Of a stretch of 64,000 bases of DNA, positions 18,730-28,987 are shown piece after piece. Positions within the stretch are counted from its first letter, which is position 1. The number at the start of each line of letters is the position of its first letter. Origin of the DNA: Microbacterium sp. Au-Mic1 (GTDB lineage Bacteria > Actinomycetota > Actinomycetes > Actinomycetales > Microbacteriaceae); the NCBI RefSeq assembly GCF_021341785.1, contig NZ_JAJTTF010000012.1:62001-126000 (forward strand). The letters run 5' to 3'. The notes below the pieces were generated by a model. That model did no database searches. It was given only the letters and a program-made list of their open reading frames with translations, and was not told the origin of the DNA. The position numbers were made by a program, and so were the translations under genes.

Positions 18730-19389
18730 TCAGGCACCCTTCACTGCGTTGCGGACGTAGACGATGCGGCCGCGCGCGCCGGGGACGGCGCCCTTGACGA
18801 GCAGCAGACCCTTCTCGGCGTCGACGGCGTGCACCGTGAGGTTGAGGACGGTCACGCGCTCGCCACCCATACGACCGGCCATGCGCATGCCCTTGAAGAC
18901 ACGGCTCGGGGTCGACGAAGCACCGATGGAACCGGGCTTGCGGTGGTTGCGGTGCGAACCGTGCGAGGCGGAGACGCCCTTGAAGTTGTGGCGCTTCATG
19001 ACACCGGCGAAGCCCTTGCCCTTGCTGGTGCCGACGACGTCGACCAGCTGGCCGGCCTCGAAGGTGCCGTCGACCGTGAGCTCCTGGCCCAGGCTGTAGT
19101 CGCCGGCGTCCGCGGTGCGGATCTCGGTGACGTGACGACGCGGGGTGACCCCGGCTGCCTCGAAGTGGGCGGTGAGCGGCTTGTTGACCTTGCGCGGGTC
19201 GATCTGACCGGCCGCGATCTGCACGGCGTTGTAGCCGTCCTTCTCGGGGGTGCGGATCTGGGTGACCACGTTCGGGGCCAGCTCGATCACGGTGACCGGG
19301 ATCAGCTTGCCGTTCTCGTTCCACACCTGGGTCATGCCGAGCTTCGTGCCGAGCAGGCCCTTGGAAATCTTTGCGTTGATGTCGACCAT
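18730..19389 (-). CDS. rplC: 50S ribosomal protein L3
   Basis: L3 is a primary assembly protein near the peptidyl transferase centre. The start is the ATG at 19389 ([20 protein letters not shown]), preceded by AAGGGGATCACG. A longer frame upstream lies in the rpsJ 3' region and is not supported. The 219-residue protein contains the Gln-methylation-region sequence [20 protein letters not shown]. Confidence 0.97.
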   Translation of the reverse strand: MVDINAKISKGLLGTKLGMTQVWNENGKLIPVTVIELAPNVVTQIRTPEKDGYNAVQIAAGQIDPRKVNKPLTAHFEAAGVTPRRHVTEIRTADAGDYSLGQELTVDGTFEAGQLVDVVGTSKGKGFAGVMKRHNFKGVSASHGSHRNHRKPGSIGASSTPSRVFKGMRMAGRMGGERVTVLNLTVHAVDAEKGLLLVKGAVPGARGRIVYVRNAVKGA

Positions 19390-19399
19390 CGTGATCCCC

Positions 19400-19708
19400 T
19401 TACAGCTTGATCTCGATGTTGACGTCAGCAGGAAGGTCGAGACGCATGAGCGAGTCAACGGCCTTCGGCGTCGGGTCGACGATGTCGATCAGACGCTTGT
19501 GGGTGCGCATCTCGAAGTGCTCGCGGCTGTCCTTGTACTTGTGGGGCGACCGGATGACGCACACGACGTTCTTCTCGGTCGGAAGCGGCACCGGGCCGAC
19601 GACGGTCGCGCCCGCACGGGTCACGGTGTCGACGATCTTGCGGGCCGACGTGTCGATGACCTCGTGGTCATACGACTTCAGGCGAATGCGGATCTTCTGT
19701 CCCGCCAT
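19400..19708 (-). CDS. rpsJ: 30S ribosomal protein S10 (NusE)
   Basis: S10 works in the 30S head and, as NusE, in antitermination with NusB. The start is the ATG at 19708 ([20 protein letters not shown]), giving 102 residues, the usual length. A 19-residue upstream extension is open but lacks homology. It is the first gene of the S10 operon, about 325 bases after a clear promoter at 20041-20069. Confidence 0.98.
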   Translation of the reverse strand: MAGQKIRIRLKSYDHEVIDTSARKIVDTVTRAGATVVGPVPLPTEKNVVCVIRSPHKYKDSREHFEMRTHKRLIDIVDPTPKAVDSLMRLDLPADVNIEIKL

Positions 19709-20040
19709 TGTCTGCTCTCTCTCATTAAGCGTCGTACCTGCCCGGACCGGGTGATCCGGGGGCATTGGACGCGCGACGGCGCGTTCTGCGCCTTCGCACT
19801 CCTCCTCCTGACCCGTTGCCGGATCCGTTCGAAGGGGCGCACCACTGTTCTGCTGTCAGCCCGGGGCCTTACGACCCGCGGAAGCCGACCCCCGCACATG
19901 GCAGGGCCTCGGTGAGGAGGTGTCGGTTGTCTGTTCTGCTGCCCGCGGCCCAGATCCCTGCGTGAAGCACGCCGTCTGTGCACTGCCCTGGCAGTGATCC
20001 GGCGCGCATCGGGACGCGCGCCGGAATGTGGAACCTCCAT
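19709..20040 (-). promoter_or_regulatory. Long 5' leader of the S10 operon
   Basis: About 325 bases separate the predicted S10 transcription start from rpsJ. No convincing short coding frame is present. Two repeats of a GCAGAACAG motif (near 19850 and 19934) flank a G/C-rich segment with possible stems, for example GGCCTTACGACCC against GGGGTCGG-type partners. Such leaders bind ribosomal proteins such as L4 in other bacteria; structure and ligand here are unproved. Confidence 0.4.
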
Positions 20041-20069
20041 AGTCTACGTGCAGCCCGGGCGTGTCGCAA
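20041..20069 (-). promoter_or_regulatory. S10 operon promoter
   Basis: Reading the minus strand, TTGCGA (20064-20069) is followed after exactly 17 bases by TAGACT (20041-20046). This is a near-consensus housekeeping promoter and the natural start for the whole rpsJ to rplO run. Confidence 0.75.
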
Positions 20070-20159
20070 ACTCGGGCGTGTCGCGACGGCGTGTCCGGCG
20101 TGTCCCTCCGCGGCGAGGTCGGGCGGCGGCTTCGGGCCCTGGCTTCCCGAGGTGGCTTC

Positions 20160-20460
20160 CCCGTTCGCTCGCCGGTCCCGAACAGCCCTCTCTCGCTCCT
20201 CGCTGGCTCCGGATCGTTCCCTCCCACCGCTCGCTGGTCCCGGATCGTCCCCTCCCCTCGCTCCCTGGTCCCGGATCGCCCCCTCCATACTGTTCGCTGG
20301 TCCCCTATCGCCCTTTCGCAGGCCCACAAGGGGCGACACGCGACCAGATCGCACCCTCCCCCGCTCCCTGGTCCCGGATCGCCCCCTCCACACTGTTCGC
20401 TGGTCCCCTATCGCCCTTTCGCAGGCTCCCAAGGGGCGACACGCGACCAGCGAGCAGCAT
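20160..20460. repeat. Tandem repeat block with embedded CTGGTC palindromes
   Basis: The block consists of 30-33 base units of the form CCCTCnCnCGCTCnCTGGTCCCGGATCG, seen near 20190, 20221, 20252 and 20353. They alternate with a roughly 67-base unit, CCCTCCAyACTGTTCGCTGGTCCCC through GGGGCGACACGCGACCAG, present at about 20281-20347 and 20384-20450. The long unit contains an imperfect palindrome: CTGGTC pairs with GACCAG and GCCCTT with AAGGGGC. It lies upstream of the endonuclease-like gene and of the divergent S10 promoter. Confidence 0.7.
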
Positions 20461-20555
20461 TGGACCACTCCCCACAGCTCACGATTCGAACCGGGTATCC
20501 ACGGATTGCGTGGTCACCGCCCCGCCAGGCGCCGGATGCGAGCATCTTGGATCGC

Positions 20556-21578
20556 ATGCATCCACCACGTCCCGTCCCCGCACACCTCGGCACCTCGTTC
20601 ACCTTCGCCCAGGGGCGAGCGGCAGGGCTCTCTGCGAAGCAGTTGCGCCGTCCGGATCTGGCCAGCCCGTTCCGAGGAGTGCACACATCCGCGGATCCGC
20701 CCGACGACGACCCGGCACCGGATCCGTTCGCGGATCCCGTGGCCACGACCGTGCGAGAACTCGCCATCGCGTACGCGCTGGCTCTGCCACCTGGCGCTCA
20801 CCTCAGCCACTCCACGGCGGCGGCGCTGCACGGCATCCCGCTTCCCGCGCGGGCGTTCCCGATGGCAGGAAGTCCACTCCGTCCGGTCTCCGAGCGCGTC
20901 CAGGTCGAAGCGGCCATTCCTGCACCCGGCAGAGCACCGCGCGGACCGCGGATCCGCGGACATCAGTGCGTCGCTGCGCTCGAGCCGGTGATGTTCGTCG
21001 GCGGCCTGCCTGTCGCGACGCCGGCCGCGACCTGGGCGTCGCTTGCCGGCCGCCTCGGCATCGATGAGCTCGTGGCGGTCGGAGACGCGATCGTTCGGAT
21101 CCCGCGCATCCCGGGGCCGTTCGGTCGCGTGCTGAGTGCACCGCTTGCGACGTTCGACGATCTCGATGCGGTGATCCGAGCGGGCCGGCGTATCGGGATC
21201 ATGACGCTCCGGGAGGCGCGCACCCTGATCCGCATCGGATCCGCGTCACCCAAGGAGACGGATCTGCGCCTTGCCCTCACGGCAGGTCGGGGCCTGCCCA
21301 CGCCGACGCTCGACTTCGATGTTTACTCTCGCGGCGCATTCCTCGGCTGCAGTGAGATCGCCTATCCCGACTTCCAGGTCGCCGTCGAGTACGAGGGCGA
21401 CTATCACCGCACCGACCGCCGGCGCTGGACGAAGGACATCGACAAGTACCAGGCCTACGCCCAGGCGGGTTGGCGTGTCGTGCAGATCACGGCGGAGCAC
21501 CTCCGCCAGACGGGCGAGCCCGCCCGCCGCGTCCGCGCCGCGCTGCGGCAGGCCGGATGGCGCCCCCGCCTACGATGA
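20556..21578 (+). CDS. DUF559-type endonuclease-fold protein with AbiEi-like N-terminus
   Basis: A 340-residue protein of a kind common in Microbacteriaceae and usually annotated as DUF559 or endonuclease-domain protein (family knowledge). The N-terminal half (FTFAQGRAAGLSAKQLRR ... HLSHSTAAALHGIPLP) resembles the winged-helix part of AbiEi-type antitoxins. The C-terminal 100 residues look like a Vsr/PD-(D/E)xK nuclease fold: KETDLR, then EIAYPDFQVAVEYEGDYH and a closing WRVVQIT strand. ATG at 20556 was chosen as the start near the domain; the frame stays open far upstream through repeats. Function is unknown; solitary with no partner toxin gene. Confidence 0.65.
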   Translation: MHPPRPVPAHLGTSFTFAQGRAAGLSAKQLRRPDLASPFRGVHTSADPPDDDPAPDPFADPVATTVRELAIAYALALPPGAHLSHSTAAALHGIPLPARAFPMAGSPLRPVSERVQVEAAIPAPGRAPRGPRIRGHQCVAALEPVMFVGGLPVATPAATWASLAGRLGIDELVAVGDAIVRIPRIPGPFGRVLSAPLATFDDLDAVIRAGRRIGIMTLREARTLIRIGSASPKETDLRLALTAGRGLPTPTLDFDVYSRGAFLGCSEIAYPDFQVAVEYEGDYHRTDRRRWTKDIDKYQAYAQAGWRVVQITAEHLRQTGEPARRVRAALRQAGWRPRLR

Positions 21579-21705
21579 TGACTCAACTGGCGCCCTACGA
21601 GATGCCGACGCAGACAGGCTCCGCTGGTCACAGAATGCGCTTCTGTCGCCGTGGAAGCGACGAACTGCGATCAGCGAGCGGTTTAGGTGCGTTCGGTTGC
21701 CGACT
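21579..21705. repeat. Spacer with a degraded CTGGTC-type palindrome
   Basis: Between about 21619 and 21680, CGCTGGTC and GATCAGCG stand as the ends of an imperfect palindrome with an inner GAAGCG/CGCTTC pair. It looks like a decayed fourth copy of the element at 3083-3142. No gene is seen. Confidence 0.4.
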
Positions 21706-22070
21706 TCAGGAGGAGATAGCCGCTTGAACGTGGCAGGACTGCGTTCCTGAGGCGATGGTGATGCCGGCCATCCCATTGCCTACCAGTGTTCCGCCCGAGA
21801 CTCCCTTGAGCCGAACGCTCATGGTGTTGCCCGAGCCGCTACCCGTCAGAGTGAAGCCGGTGCGCCCGGACTGCGGACCGCTGGGAGTCAACTGGACGCC
21901 CCCGACAGGCGCATCGTTCGAGGTGAAGGTGTGACCCGAGGCAAGGGATACCGTGAAGACCACGCCGGCACCGCCACGGCCGCGGCCACCACCGGAACGC
22001 TCCAGGCGGCGCCCTTCAGCACCGTGCGGCGGTGAAGCCCCGTCGCGTTCTTCCCCAGAGTCTCGCCCAT
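21706..22070 (-). pseudogene. Broken Tat-signal exported protein gene
   Basis: From ATG at 22070 (with GGGAGACATC before it) the frame encodes MGETLGKNATGLHRRTVLKG and AAWSVPVVAAAVAVPAWS, a twin-arginine signal peptide of a type frequent in Microbacterium. After this the frame is lost, and the continuation VFTVSLASGHTFTSNDAPVG through SCHVQAAISS, ending at 21706, lies in another frame. The junction around 21955-21965 suggests a deletion plus frameshift. Only about 85 residues of a Gly/Thr/Ser-rich beta-type domain remain. It could be a sequencing error rather than true decay. Confidence 0.55.
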
Positions 22071-22331
22071 GATGTCTCCCAGATGGCTTGCGCCTACATC
22101 GATCTCGACCGCACCCGGTCCCATCCGGATGCGATAACCAGCGCCCCAGCGCGTCGTGTCCCGAGTTCATGACAGCGCATCGGATCGACGCGACTTCGCG
22201 ACTTGCCTTCGAGATGACGCAATCAGCCGGATACGCGTCGCGCTCGGCACGGCCCGTCGCCCGCGGGTGGCGGATAGCTGCGCTGCGGCGGAATCGCCCG
22301 CCGAATCCGACCGCGCGGCGGGCCGACCGAG

Positions 22332-23321
22332 TCAGCTCGCGAGCCTGACTCCCAAGCGCACCGCCGACGGCGAGGGCAGCCCTTCGCGCAGCATGGCCCG
22401 CGCCAGCGGGGATCCGCCGGAGAACCCGACCCGATGCGCGATCTCATCGATGCTGGACAGGCCGGTGGGATCCTCGCTGAGCAGTCGGACCGCCGCATCC
22501 AGCCGTGCGTGCCGCACCTCCCGCGCGATCGTCGTGCCGTGCGCGTGGAACTGGCGCTCCAGCTGACGCACGGACAGGTTCACGGCCTCGGCGATCCGCC
22601 GCGAGCCGAGCCGCGGATCCGCGTGCATGCGCATGATCACCGCCAGCGCGCGCCGCATCGGACTGGGCGCCTCCTGCACCGCCTCGACGGTCAGCAGCCG
22701 TGCCACCATGTCCCGCACGAGCAGCTCGATGTGCGGATGCGGCACGCCCATCACCTCGCGATCGACCGCGGTCACGACCTCCCCCGCGAACGCGATCACG
22801 CCGCTGAGCAGCGTCTCGCCGCCGACCGCGGGACGGGCTCCGGACGGCACGTCCTCCCCCGGCGGCACCGGCACCGTGATCGAGATCAGCTCGCTCGGCC
22901 GCAGCACCGCCGCCATCACGGTGCAGTCCGCCATCAGCAGCGCACCGTTCTGCGTCACCTCGAACGGCGTCGATCCCCCGCGCACCGCCACGCGCCCGCG
23001 CCGCACGCCGTGCACGGCCAGCATGCCCGGGCCCGCGCTCAGCGACAGCACGCCCCCGGTCGCCCTGGTCAGCCGGATCCGCACGTCGCCGAACTCGCGC
23101 TCCAGCCGCTGCGCGGCACCGGCCGGCGACACCGCGGCACCCGACGGTACGGGGCCACCCACTGGCGATGCCGCGGTGCCAGTCGCCGCCCCGGACCCAC
23201 TCGCCGGCGACACCGCGGACGCGCGTGCGGACAAGGTCGCAGACGAGGGCTCCCCCGTCGCGGTGGTCGAGCGGTTCGGCGACGAGGACAGCGCGGTCGC
23301 CGTAAGAGCCTCGCCGGTCAT
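22332..23321 (-). CDS. AraC-family transcriptional regulator
   Basis: A 329-residue regulator whose last 100 residues form the AraC-type double helix-turn-helix: LGSRRIAEAVNLSVRQLERQ, HAHGTTIAREVRHARLDAAV and IDEIAHRVGFSGGSPLARAM. The central part (about 70-200) resembles the cupin-like sensing region of the AraC 'regulator of operon' group. The first 70 residues are low-complexity Ser/Ala/Gly/Thr and may be disordered. The ATG overlaps the stop of the Wzz/BY-kinase gene (ATGA), so it is co-translated with the polysaccharide gene it probably serves. A start further inside, after the low-complexity tract, cannot be excluded. Confidence 0.8.
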   Translation of the reverse strand: MTGEALTATALSSSPNRSTTATGEPSSATLSARASAVSPASGSGAATGTAASPVGGPVPSGAAVSPAGAAQRLEREFGDVRIRLTRATGGVLSLSAGPGMLAVHGVRRGRVAVRGGSTPFEVTQNGALLMADCTVMAAVLRPSELISITVPVPPGEDVPSGARPAVGGETLLSGVIAFAGEVVTAVDREVMGVPHPHIELLVRDMVARLLTVEAVQEAPSPMRRALAVIMRMHADPRLGSRRIAEAVNLSVRQLERQFHAHGTTIAREVRHARLDAAVRLLSEDPTGLSSIDEIAHRVGFSGGSPLARAMLREGLPSPSAVRLGVRLAS

Positions 23322-24841
23322 CGCCGGGCCTGCGCGATCAGCTCATCGAACTGCGCGGATCCGGGATCCGCGGCGATGTATCCTCCGGTTCGGCCGACGT
23401 ACCCGCCGCCGTAGTACCCGTACCCGGCCCGGTCCATCCCGCGCAGGGGGATCTGGTTGATCACGACGCCGAGCGTTGTCGCGCCGGCCTTGTCGAGATT
23501 CGACAGCGCCTTGCCGAGCTGGTCGATGTGCGTGGTGCCGGCCCTCACCACGACGATCGCGCCGTCGCCCTGCGTGGCCAGGATCGCACCGTCCGTTACG
23601 GGCAGCAGAGGCGGCGCATCCACCAGCACGATCGCATGCTCGGACAGGGTGCGCAGCAGATCGTGCATCACGTTCGTGCCGACCAGTTCGCTCGGGTTCG
23701 GCGGCACTCTGCCCGCCGCCAGCAGGAAGAGGTTGCGATGCAGCGCCGAGCGCTGCAGCACATCCCCGATGGCCGCGTTGCCGACCAGCACATCGGTGAG
23801 CCCCGCTGCACCGGGCAGTCCGAACGTGCCCGCAACGGTGGGCCGCCGCAGATCCCCGTCGACGAGCACGACGTGCTTTCCGGACTCCGCGATCGCCAGT
23901 GCGAGGTTCGCGACCACCGTCGACTTGCCGTCGCCGGGGACCGGGCTCGTCAGCACGATCACCTTCGGCGGATTGTCCACGTGCAGGAACTGGATGTTGG
24001 TGCGCAGCTCGCGCAACGCCTCTGCGAGCGGGAGATGCTCGTTGTCGGCGCGCGCGCTCGACGTCGTGATCAGGCGCTGTTCGCTGCCTGTCAGCTTCGG
24101 GTCGGCGGGAAGGGTGCCGATCACCGAGACCCCGAACGTCGATTCGACGGCCGAAGCGGAGCGGATCCGCTTGTCCGCCGTGTTGCGCACCAGCGCCCAG
24201 GCGATGCCGAGTGCGAGGCCGATGAGCGCGCCCAGCAGCAGGTTCAGCCTCGTGTTCGGCGACGACGGCGAGCCCGGCAGCACCGCGGTGTCGCCCGGCA
24301 CAAGGGCGACCACGGCCGCGTTCCCCGTGCTGCCGTCTCCCACGCCCGAGGTGCCCGAGCCGGAGTCGCCCGTCGCGGCGGCCCCGGCCTGCGCGAGCAC
24401 CTGCCCGCTCTCCAGCCTCTGCACCTCTACCGCCAGCGCGCGGATCCACGCATTGGCGAGATCCTGCGCCTGCTGCGGCGTGGGCGCCTGGGCGGTGATG
24501 CGCAGCGTCACCGTGTCGAGCGGCACCGAGGCGGAGATCCGGTTCACCAGCGCCTGCGCCGAGGTCGTGAGACCGAGCTGGTCGATGACCGCCTGCGCCA
24601 CCGACCGGTTCTTCGCGATCTCGATGTACGACTTCGCACGCGACTTCGCATAGGTGTCGGCGAGCGACGCGATGCCCGTCGAGCCGCTGCTCTGCGACAC
24701 CACGAATCCGCTCGCATCCGCGGTGTACACCTTCGGCACCAGCAGGCTCACGCCGAAAGCGATGGCCACGCCCAGCGCGGTGCTCAGAAGGATGGCGACC
24801 CAGTGCCGACGGACCACACGCCAGTAATCTTCGATGTTCAC
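23318..24841 (-). CDS. Wzz-type polysaccharide co-polymerase fused to a BY-kinase domain
   Basis: A 507-residue bitopic inner-membrane protein that probably sets chain length in exopolysaccharide or capsule export. Helices at about 14-35 and 200-219 bracket an extracellular Wzz domain. The cytoplasmic CpsD/CapB-like kinase has Walker A SPVPGDGKST (299-308), Walker A' VDGDLRRP (327-334) and Walker B VLVDAPPLL (405-413). The tyrosine cluster near the C-terminus (Tyr474, 476, 477, 481 and 488) is the expected autophosphorylation site. GTG at 24841 has a GGGGAGCGGATC ribosome site. No Wzx, Wzy or glycosyltransferase genes adjoin it. Confidence 0.9.
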   Translation of the reverse strand: MNIEDYWRVVRRHWVAILLSTALGVAIAFGVSLLVPKVYTADASGFVVSQSSGSTGIASLADTYAKSRAKSYIEIAKNRSVAQAVIDQLGLTTSAQALVNRISASVPLDTVTLRITAQAPTPQQAQDLANAWIRALAVEVQRLESGQVLAQAGAAATGDSGSGTSGVGDGSTGNAAVVALVPGDTAVLPGSPSSPNTRLNLLLGALIGLALGIAWALVRNTADKRIRSASAVESTFGVSVIGTLPADPKLTGSEQRLITTSSARADNEHLPLAEALRELRTNIQFLHVDNPPKVIVLTSPVPGDGKSTVVANLALAIAESGKHVVLVDGDLRRPTVAGTFGLPGAAGLTDVLVGNAAIGDVLQRSALHRNLFLLAAGRVPPNPSELVGTNVMHDLLRTLSEHAIVLVDAPPLLPVTDGAILATQGDGAIVVVRAGTTHIDQLGKALSNLDKAGATTLGVVINQIPLRGMDRAGYGYYGGGYVGRTGGYIAADPGSAQFDELIAQARR

Positions 24842-24898
24842 AACGATCCGCTCCCCAGCAGCGTTCTGTACTTGCTCGTCCTCCCACAGGACACCCGC

Positions 24899-24926
24899 AG
24901 TATATCGAGCGCGGCGTCGCTGTCAC
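24899..24926 (-). promoter_or_regulatory. Promoter of the Wzz/BY-kinase operon
   Basis: On the minus strand GTGACA (24921-24926), a 16-base spacer and TATACT (24899-24904) form a good promoter, about 50 bases before the GTG start. Confidence 0.6.
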
Positions 24927-25044
24927 CCCTCGGTTCCCGCGCCGCTCCGCCGCGCCTGCCGGGTGCGGCCCGCGCTTGCCGGCTCGCCGTTCGCGGCATC
25001 GGATCCGACCGCGTCGATCACCGGGACGGATCCGGCACGCACGA

Positions 25045-25078
25045 CGGAGGGCGGGGCGCTGCAGCGCCCCGCCCTCCG
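25045..25078 (-). terminator. Terminator of the small antitoxin-like gene
   Basis: CGGAGGGCGGGGCGCTG and its perfect complement CAGCGCCCCGCCCTCCG form a 34-base perfect palindrome, about 18 bases after the stop at 25097. It likely ends this gene's transcript before the wzz promoter. Confidence 0.75.
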
Positions 25079-25096
25079 GAAGTACTCAGATCGAGA

Positions 25097-25321
25097 TCAC
25101 TCGTTGCCGACCTGCTTGTCGAGGTTGTCGCGCACGCCATCGATCTGCTCGGCAGCACCCGGCGCGACCTTCTTGGCGAGGTCTGCGGCGCCGCCCAGGA
25201 CGGTGTCGCTGATGCCCTCAGCCTGCTCGCTGTGCAGCAGCTCCTCGACCTTGTCCTTGTTCTCCTCGAAGAACTCCTTGCCCTTGTTCACCGCGTCGTT
25301 GATGGCGTCACCGAGACCCAT
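25097..25321 (-). CDS. Small MT0933-like antitoxin family protein
   Basis: A 74-residue acidic helical protein beginning MGLGDAINDAVNKGKEFFEE. Its repeated amphipathic helices with regularly spaced Lys and Glu resemble the MT0933/Rv0909-type antitoxin family (PF14013) found across Actinobacteria (family resemblance, not proven). No toxin gene adjoins it, so stress or storage roles are also possible. The ATG has a GGAGGGAACCCC ribosome site. Confidence 0.55.
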   Translation of the reverse strand: MGLGDAINDAVNKGKEFFEENKDKVEELLHSEQAEGISDTVLGGAADLAKKVAPGAAEQIDGVRDNLDKQVGNE

Positions 25322-25479
25322 GGGGTTCCCTCCCTAGATCGGGCCGTCTTTCGGCCCGCACGTCGCCATTCTGCCGGTCGGCGCGGCCGAAAGGAACCCT
25401 TCGCGCGCGAAGTGTCGGGAGATGAAGAAGCACCCGCGCCGGCGACGGACCCGCCATCGGCGTGCGGCGCGGGAACGAC

Positions 25480-25511
25480 AAAGGGGCCGAGCCCGAAGGC
25501 TCGACCCCTTT
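25480..25511 (-). terminator. Terminator of tuf
   Basis: AAAGGGGCCGAGCC and GGCTCGACCCCTTT pair over 14 bases with one mismatch around CGAA, 15 bases after the tuf stop at 25527. It ends the str operon. Confidence 0.8.
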
Positions 25512-25526
25512 GCGGAAAGCAGATGC

Positions 25527-26717
<1,191 letters not shown>

Positions 26718-26827
26718 TGGGTCCTCCTCAGGACGTCATGTAGGGGCACCGGGCACTGGATTGTGACCGCTTTCCTACGGGTTTGATTCTCAGTTTAGTA
26801 GAGAGACGATGTGAAGTTGTCTGAGTG

Positions 26828-26862
26828 CCGGTGAGGCCCGGATCCGATCCGAGCCTCACCGG
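26828..26862 (-). terminator. Hairpin between fusA and tuf
   Basis: CCGGTGAGGC (26828-26837) and GCCTCACCGG (26853-26862) pair perfectly, ten bases after the fusA stop. An unusually AT-rich stretch (about 26770-26825) follows before tuf and holds possible -10 boxes such as TAAACT, so the stem probably reduces read-through while tuf has its own promoter. Confidence 0.7.
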
Positions 26863-26872
26863 CTCCTAGGGC

Positions 26873-28987
26873 TTACTCGCCCTTGGTCTTCTGGATGATC
26901 TCGTCGGCGACGGCGCGCGGGACCTCGGCGTAGCTGTCGAACTCCATGGAGTAGACGGCACGGCCGGAGGTCTTCGAACGCAGGTCGCCGATGTAGCCGA
27001 ACATCTCGGACAGCGGGACCGACGCGCGCACGACCTTGACGCCCTGGGCGTCCTCCATCGACTGGATCTGGCCACGACGCGAGTTCAGGTCGCCGATGAC
27101 GTCGCCCATGTACTCCTCGGGCGTACGCACCTCGACGGCCATGAGCGGCTCGAGCAGCACCGGGTTCGCGCGCTTGATGGCCTCCTTGAAGCCCATCGAG
27201 CCCGCGATCTTGAACGCCATCTCCGAGGAGTCGACGTCGTGCGAGGCGCCGTCGAGCAGGATCGCCTTGACGCCCACCATCGGGTAGCCCGCCAGAGCAC
27301 CGGCCGCCATCGCGTCCTGGAAGCCCTGGTTGGTCGGCTCGATGTACTCGCGCGGGATGCGACCACCGGTCACGCTGTTGACGAACTCGTACGACTTCTC
27401 GGCGTCGAGATCGAGCGGCTCGAGCGTGAACTGGATCTTGGCGAACTGGCCCGATCCACCGGTCTGCTTCTTGTGCGTGTAGTCGTGCTTCTCGACGGCC
27501 TTGCGGATCGTCTCGCGGTACGCCACCTGGGGCTTGCCGACGTTGGCCTCGACGTTGAACTCGCGCTTCATGCGGTCCACGAGGATGTCCAGGTGCAGCT
27601 CGCCCATGCCCTTGATGGTCGTCTGACCGGTCTCCGGGTTGAGCTCCGTGCGGAACGTCGGGTCCTCTTCGGCGAGCTTCTGGATGGCGACACCCAGCTT
27701 CTCCTGGTCGGCCTTGGTCTTCGGCTCGATCGCGACCTCGATGACGGGCTCGGGGAACGTCATCGACTCGAGGACCACCGGCGAGGCCGGGTCGGTGAGG
27801 GTGTCACCCGTGGTGGTGTCCTTCAGACCGATGACGGCGTAGATGTTGCCCGCGGTGACCGCCGGAACCGGGATCTCCTTGTTGGCGTGCATCTGGAAGA
27901 TCTTCCCGATGCGCTCCTTCTTGCCCTTGGTCGAGTTGATGACCTGGGCACCGGAGTCGAGCTCGCCCGAGTAGACGCGCACGTAGGTGAGGCGACCGAA
28001 GAACGGGTGCACGGCGACCTTGAACGCGAGGGCCGCGAACGGGTCCTTCGCGTCGGGGTGACGCTCGATGATCGTGTCGTAGTCCTTGGGGTCGTGCGCC
28101 TCGATCGAGCCCACGTCGAGCGGGTTCGGCAGGTAGTCGATGACGGCGTCGAGCATCGGCTGCACGCCGCGGTTCTTGAACGCCGAGCCGCACAGCACCG
28201 GGTAGATCTCGGAGGCGACCGTCATCTTGCGGATCGCGCCCTTGATCTCGGCGACAGTGAGCTCCTCGCCACCGAAGAACTTCTCGAGCAGCGCGTCGTC
28301 GCTCTCGGCGACGGTCTCGAGCAGCGCCTGGCGGTACTCCTCGGCCTTGTCCTTGAGGTCGGCCGGAATCTCCTGCACCTCGTAGGACGCGCCCATGGTG
28401 ACGTCACCCTTGGAGTCGCCGGCCCAGACGAGCGCGCGCATCTCGATGAGGTCGACGACGCCGACGAAGCTGCTCTCGGAGCCGATCGGCAGCTGCATGA
28501 CGAGCGGCTTGGCGCCGAGGCGGTTCACGATGGTGTCGACCGTGTAGTAGAAGTCCGCGCCCAGCTTGTCCATCTTGTTGACGAAGCAGATGCGGGGGAC
28601 GTTGTACTTGTCGGCCTGACGCCACACGGTCTCGGACTGGGGCTCGACGCCCTCCTTGCCGTCGAACACGGCGACCGCGCCGTCGAGGACGCGGAGCGAG
28701 CGCTCCACCTCGACCGTGAAGTCCACGTGACCGGGGGTGTCGATGATGTTGATCTGGTTCTTGTTCCAGTAGCAGGTCACGGCGGCGGACGTGATCGTGA
28801 TGCCGCGCTCCTTCTCCTGCTCCATCCAGTCGGTCGTCGAGGCGCCGTCGTGGGTCTCGCCGATCTTGTGGTTCACACCCGTGTAGAACAGGATGCGCTC
28901 GGTCGTCGTGGTCTTACCGGCATCGATGTGCGCCATGATGCCGATGTTGCGGACCTTGCTCAGGTCGGTGAGCACTTCTTGTGCCAC
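26873..28987 (-). CDS. fusA: Elongation factor G
   Basis: EF-G (704 residues) drives translocation and ribosome recycling. The GTPase domain starts with [20 protein letters not shown]; the switch and [20 protein letters not shown] regions are intact, and domain IV ends with the expected [13 protein letters not shown]. The GTG start has an AAGGA-like site. It follows rpsG after a 120-base gap with a large imperfect hairpin. No resistance-type change was looked for beyond intact motifs. Confidence 0.98.
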   Translation of the reverse strand: MAQEVLTDLSKVRNIGIMAHIDAGKTTTTERILFYTGVNHKIGETHDGASTTDWMEQEKERGITITSAAVTCYWNKNQINIIDTPGHVDFTVEVERSLRVLDGAVAVFDGKEGVEPQSETVWRQADKYNVPRICFVNKMDKLGADFYYTVDTIVNRLGAKPLVMQLPIGSESSFVGVVDLIEMRALVWAGDSKGDVTMGASYEVQEIPADLKDKAEEYRQALLETVAESDDALLEKFFGGEELTVAEIKGAIRKMTVASEIYPVLCGSAFKNRGVQPMLDAVIDYLPNPLDVGSIEAHDPKDYDTIIERHPDAKDPFAALAFKVAVHPFFGRLTYVRVYSGELDSGAQVINSTKGKKERIGKIFQMHANKEIPVPAVTAGNIYAVIGLKDTTTGDTLTDPASPVVLESMTFPEPVIEVAIEPKTKADQEKLGVAIQKLAEEDPTFRTELNPETGQTTIKGMGELHLDILVDRMKREFNVEANVGKPQVAYRETIRKAVEKHDYTHKKQTGGSGQFAKIQFTLEPLDLDAEKSYEFVNSVTGGRIPREYIEPTNQGFQDAMAAGALAGYPMVGVKAILLDGASHDVDSSEMAFKIAGSMGFKEAIKRANPVLLEPLMAVEVRTPEEYMGDVIGDLNSRRGQIQSMEDAQGVKVVRASVPLSEMFGYIGDLRSKTSGRAVYSMEFDSYAEVPRAVADEIIQKTKGE

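Noticed and set aside
20160..20460. Possible CRISPR array.
   Set aside because: The units are contiguous with variable ends, have no regular unique spacers and no cas genes are nearby.
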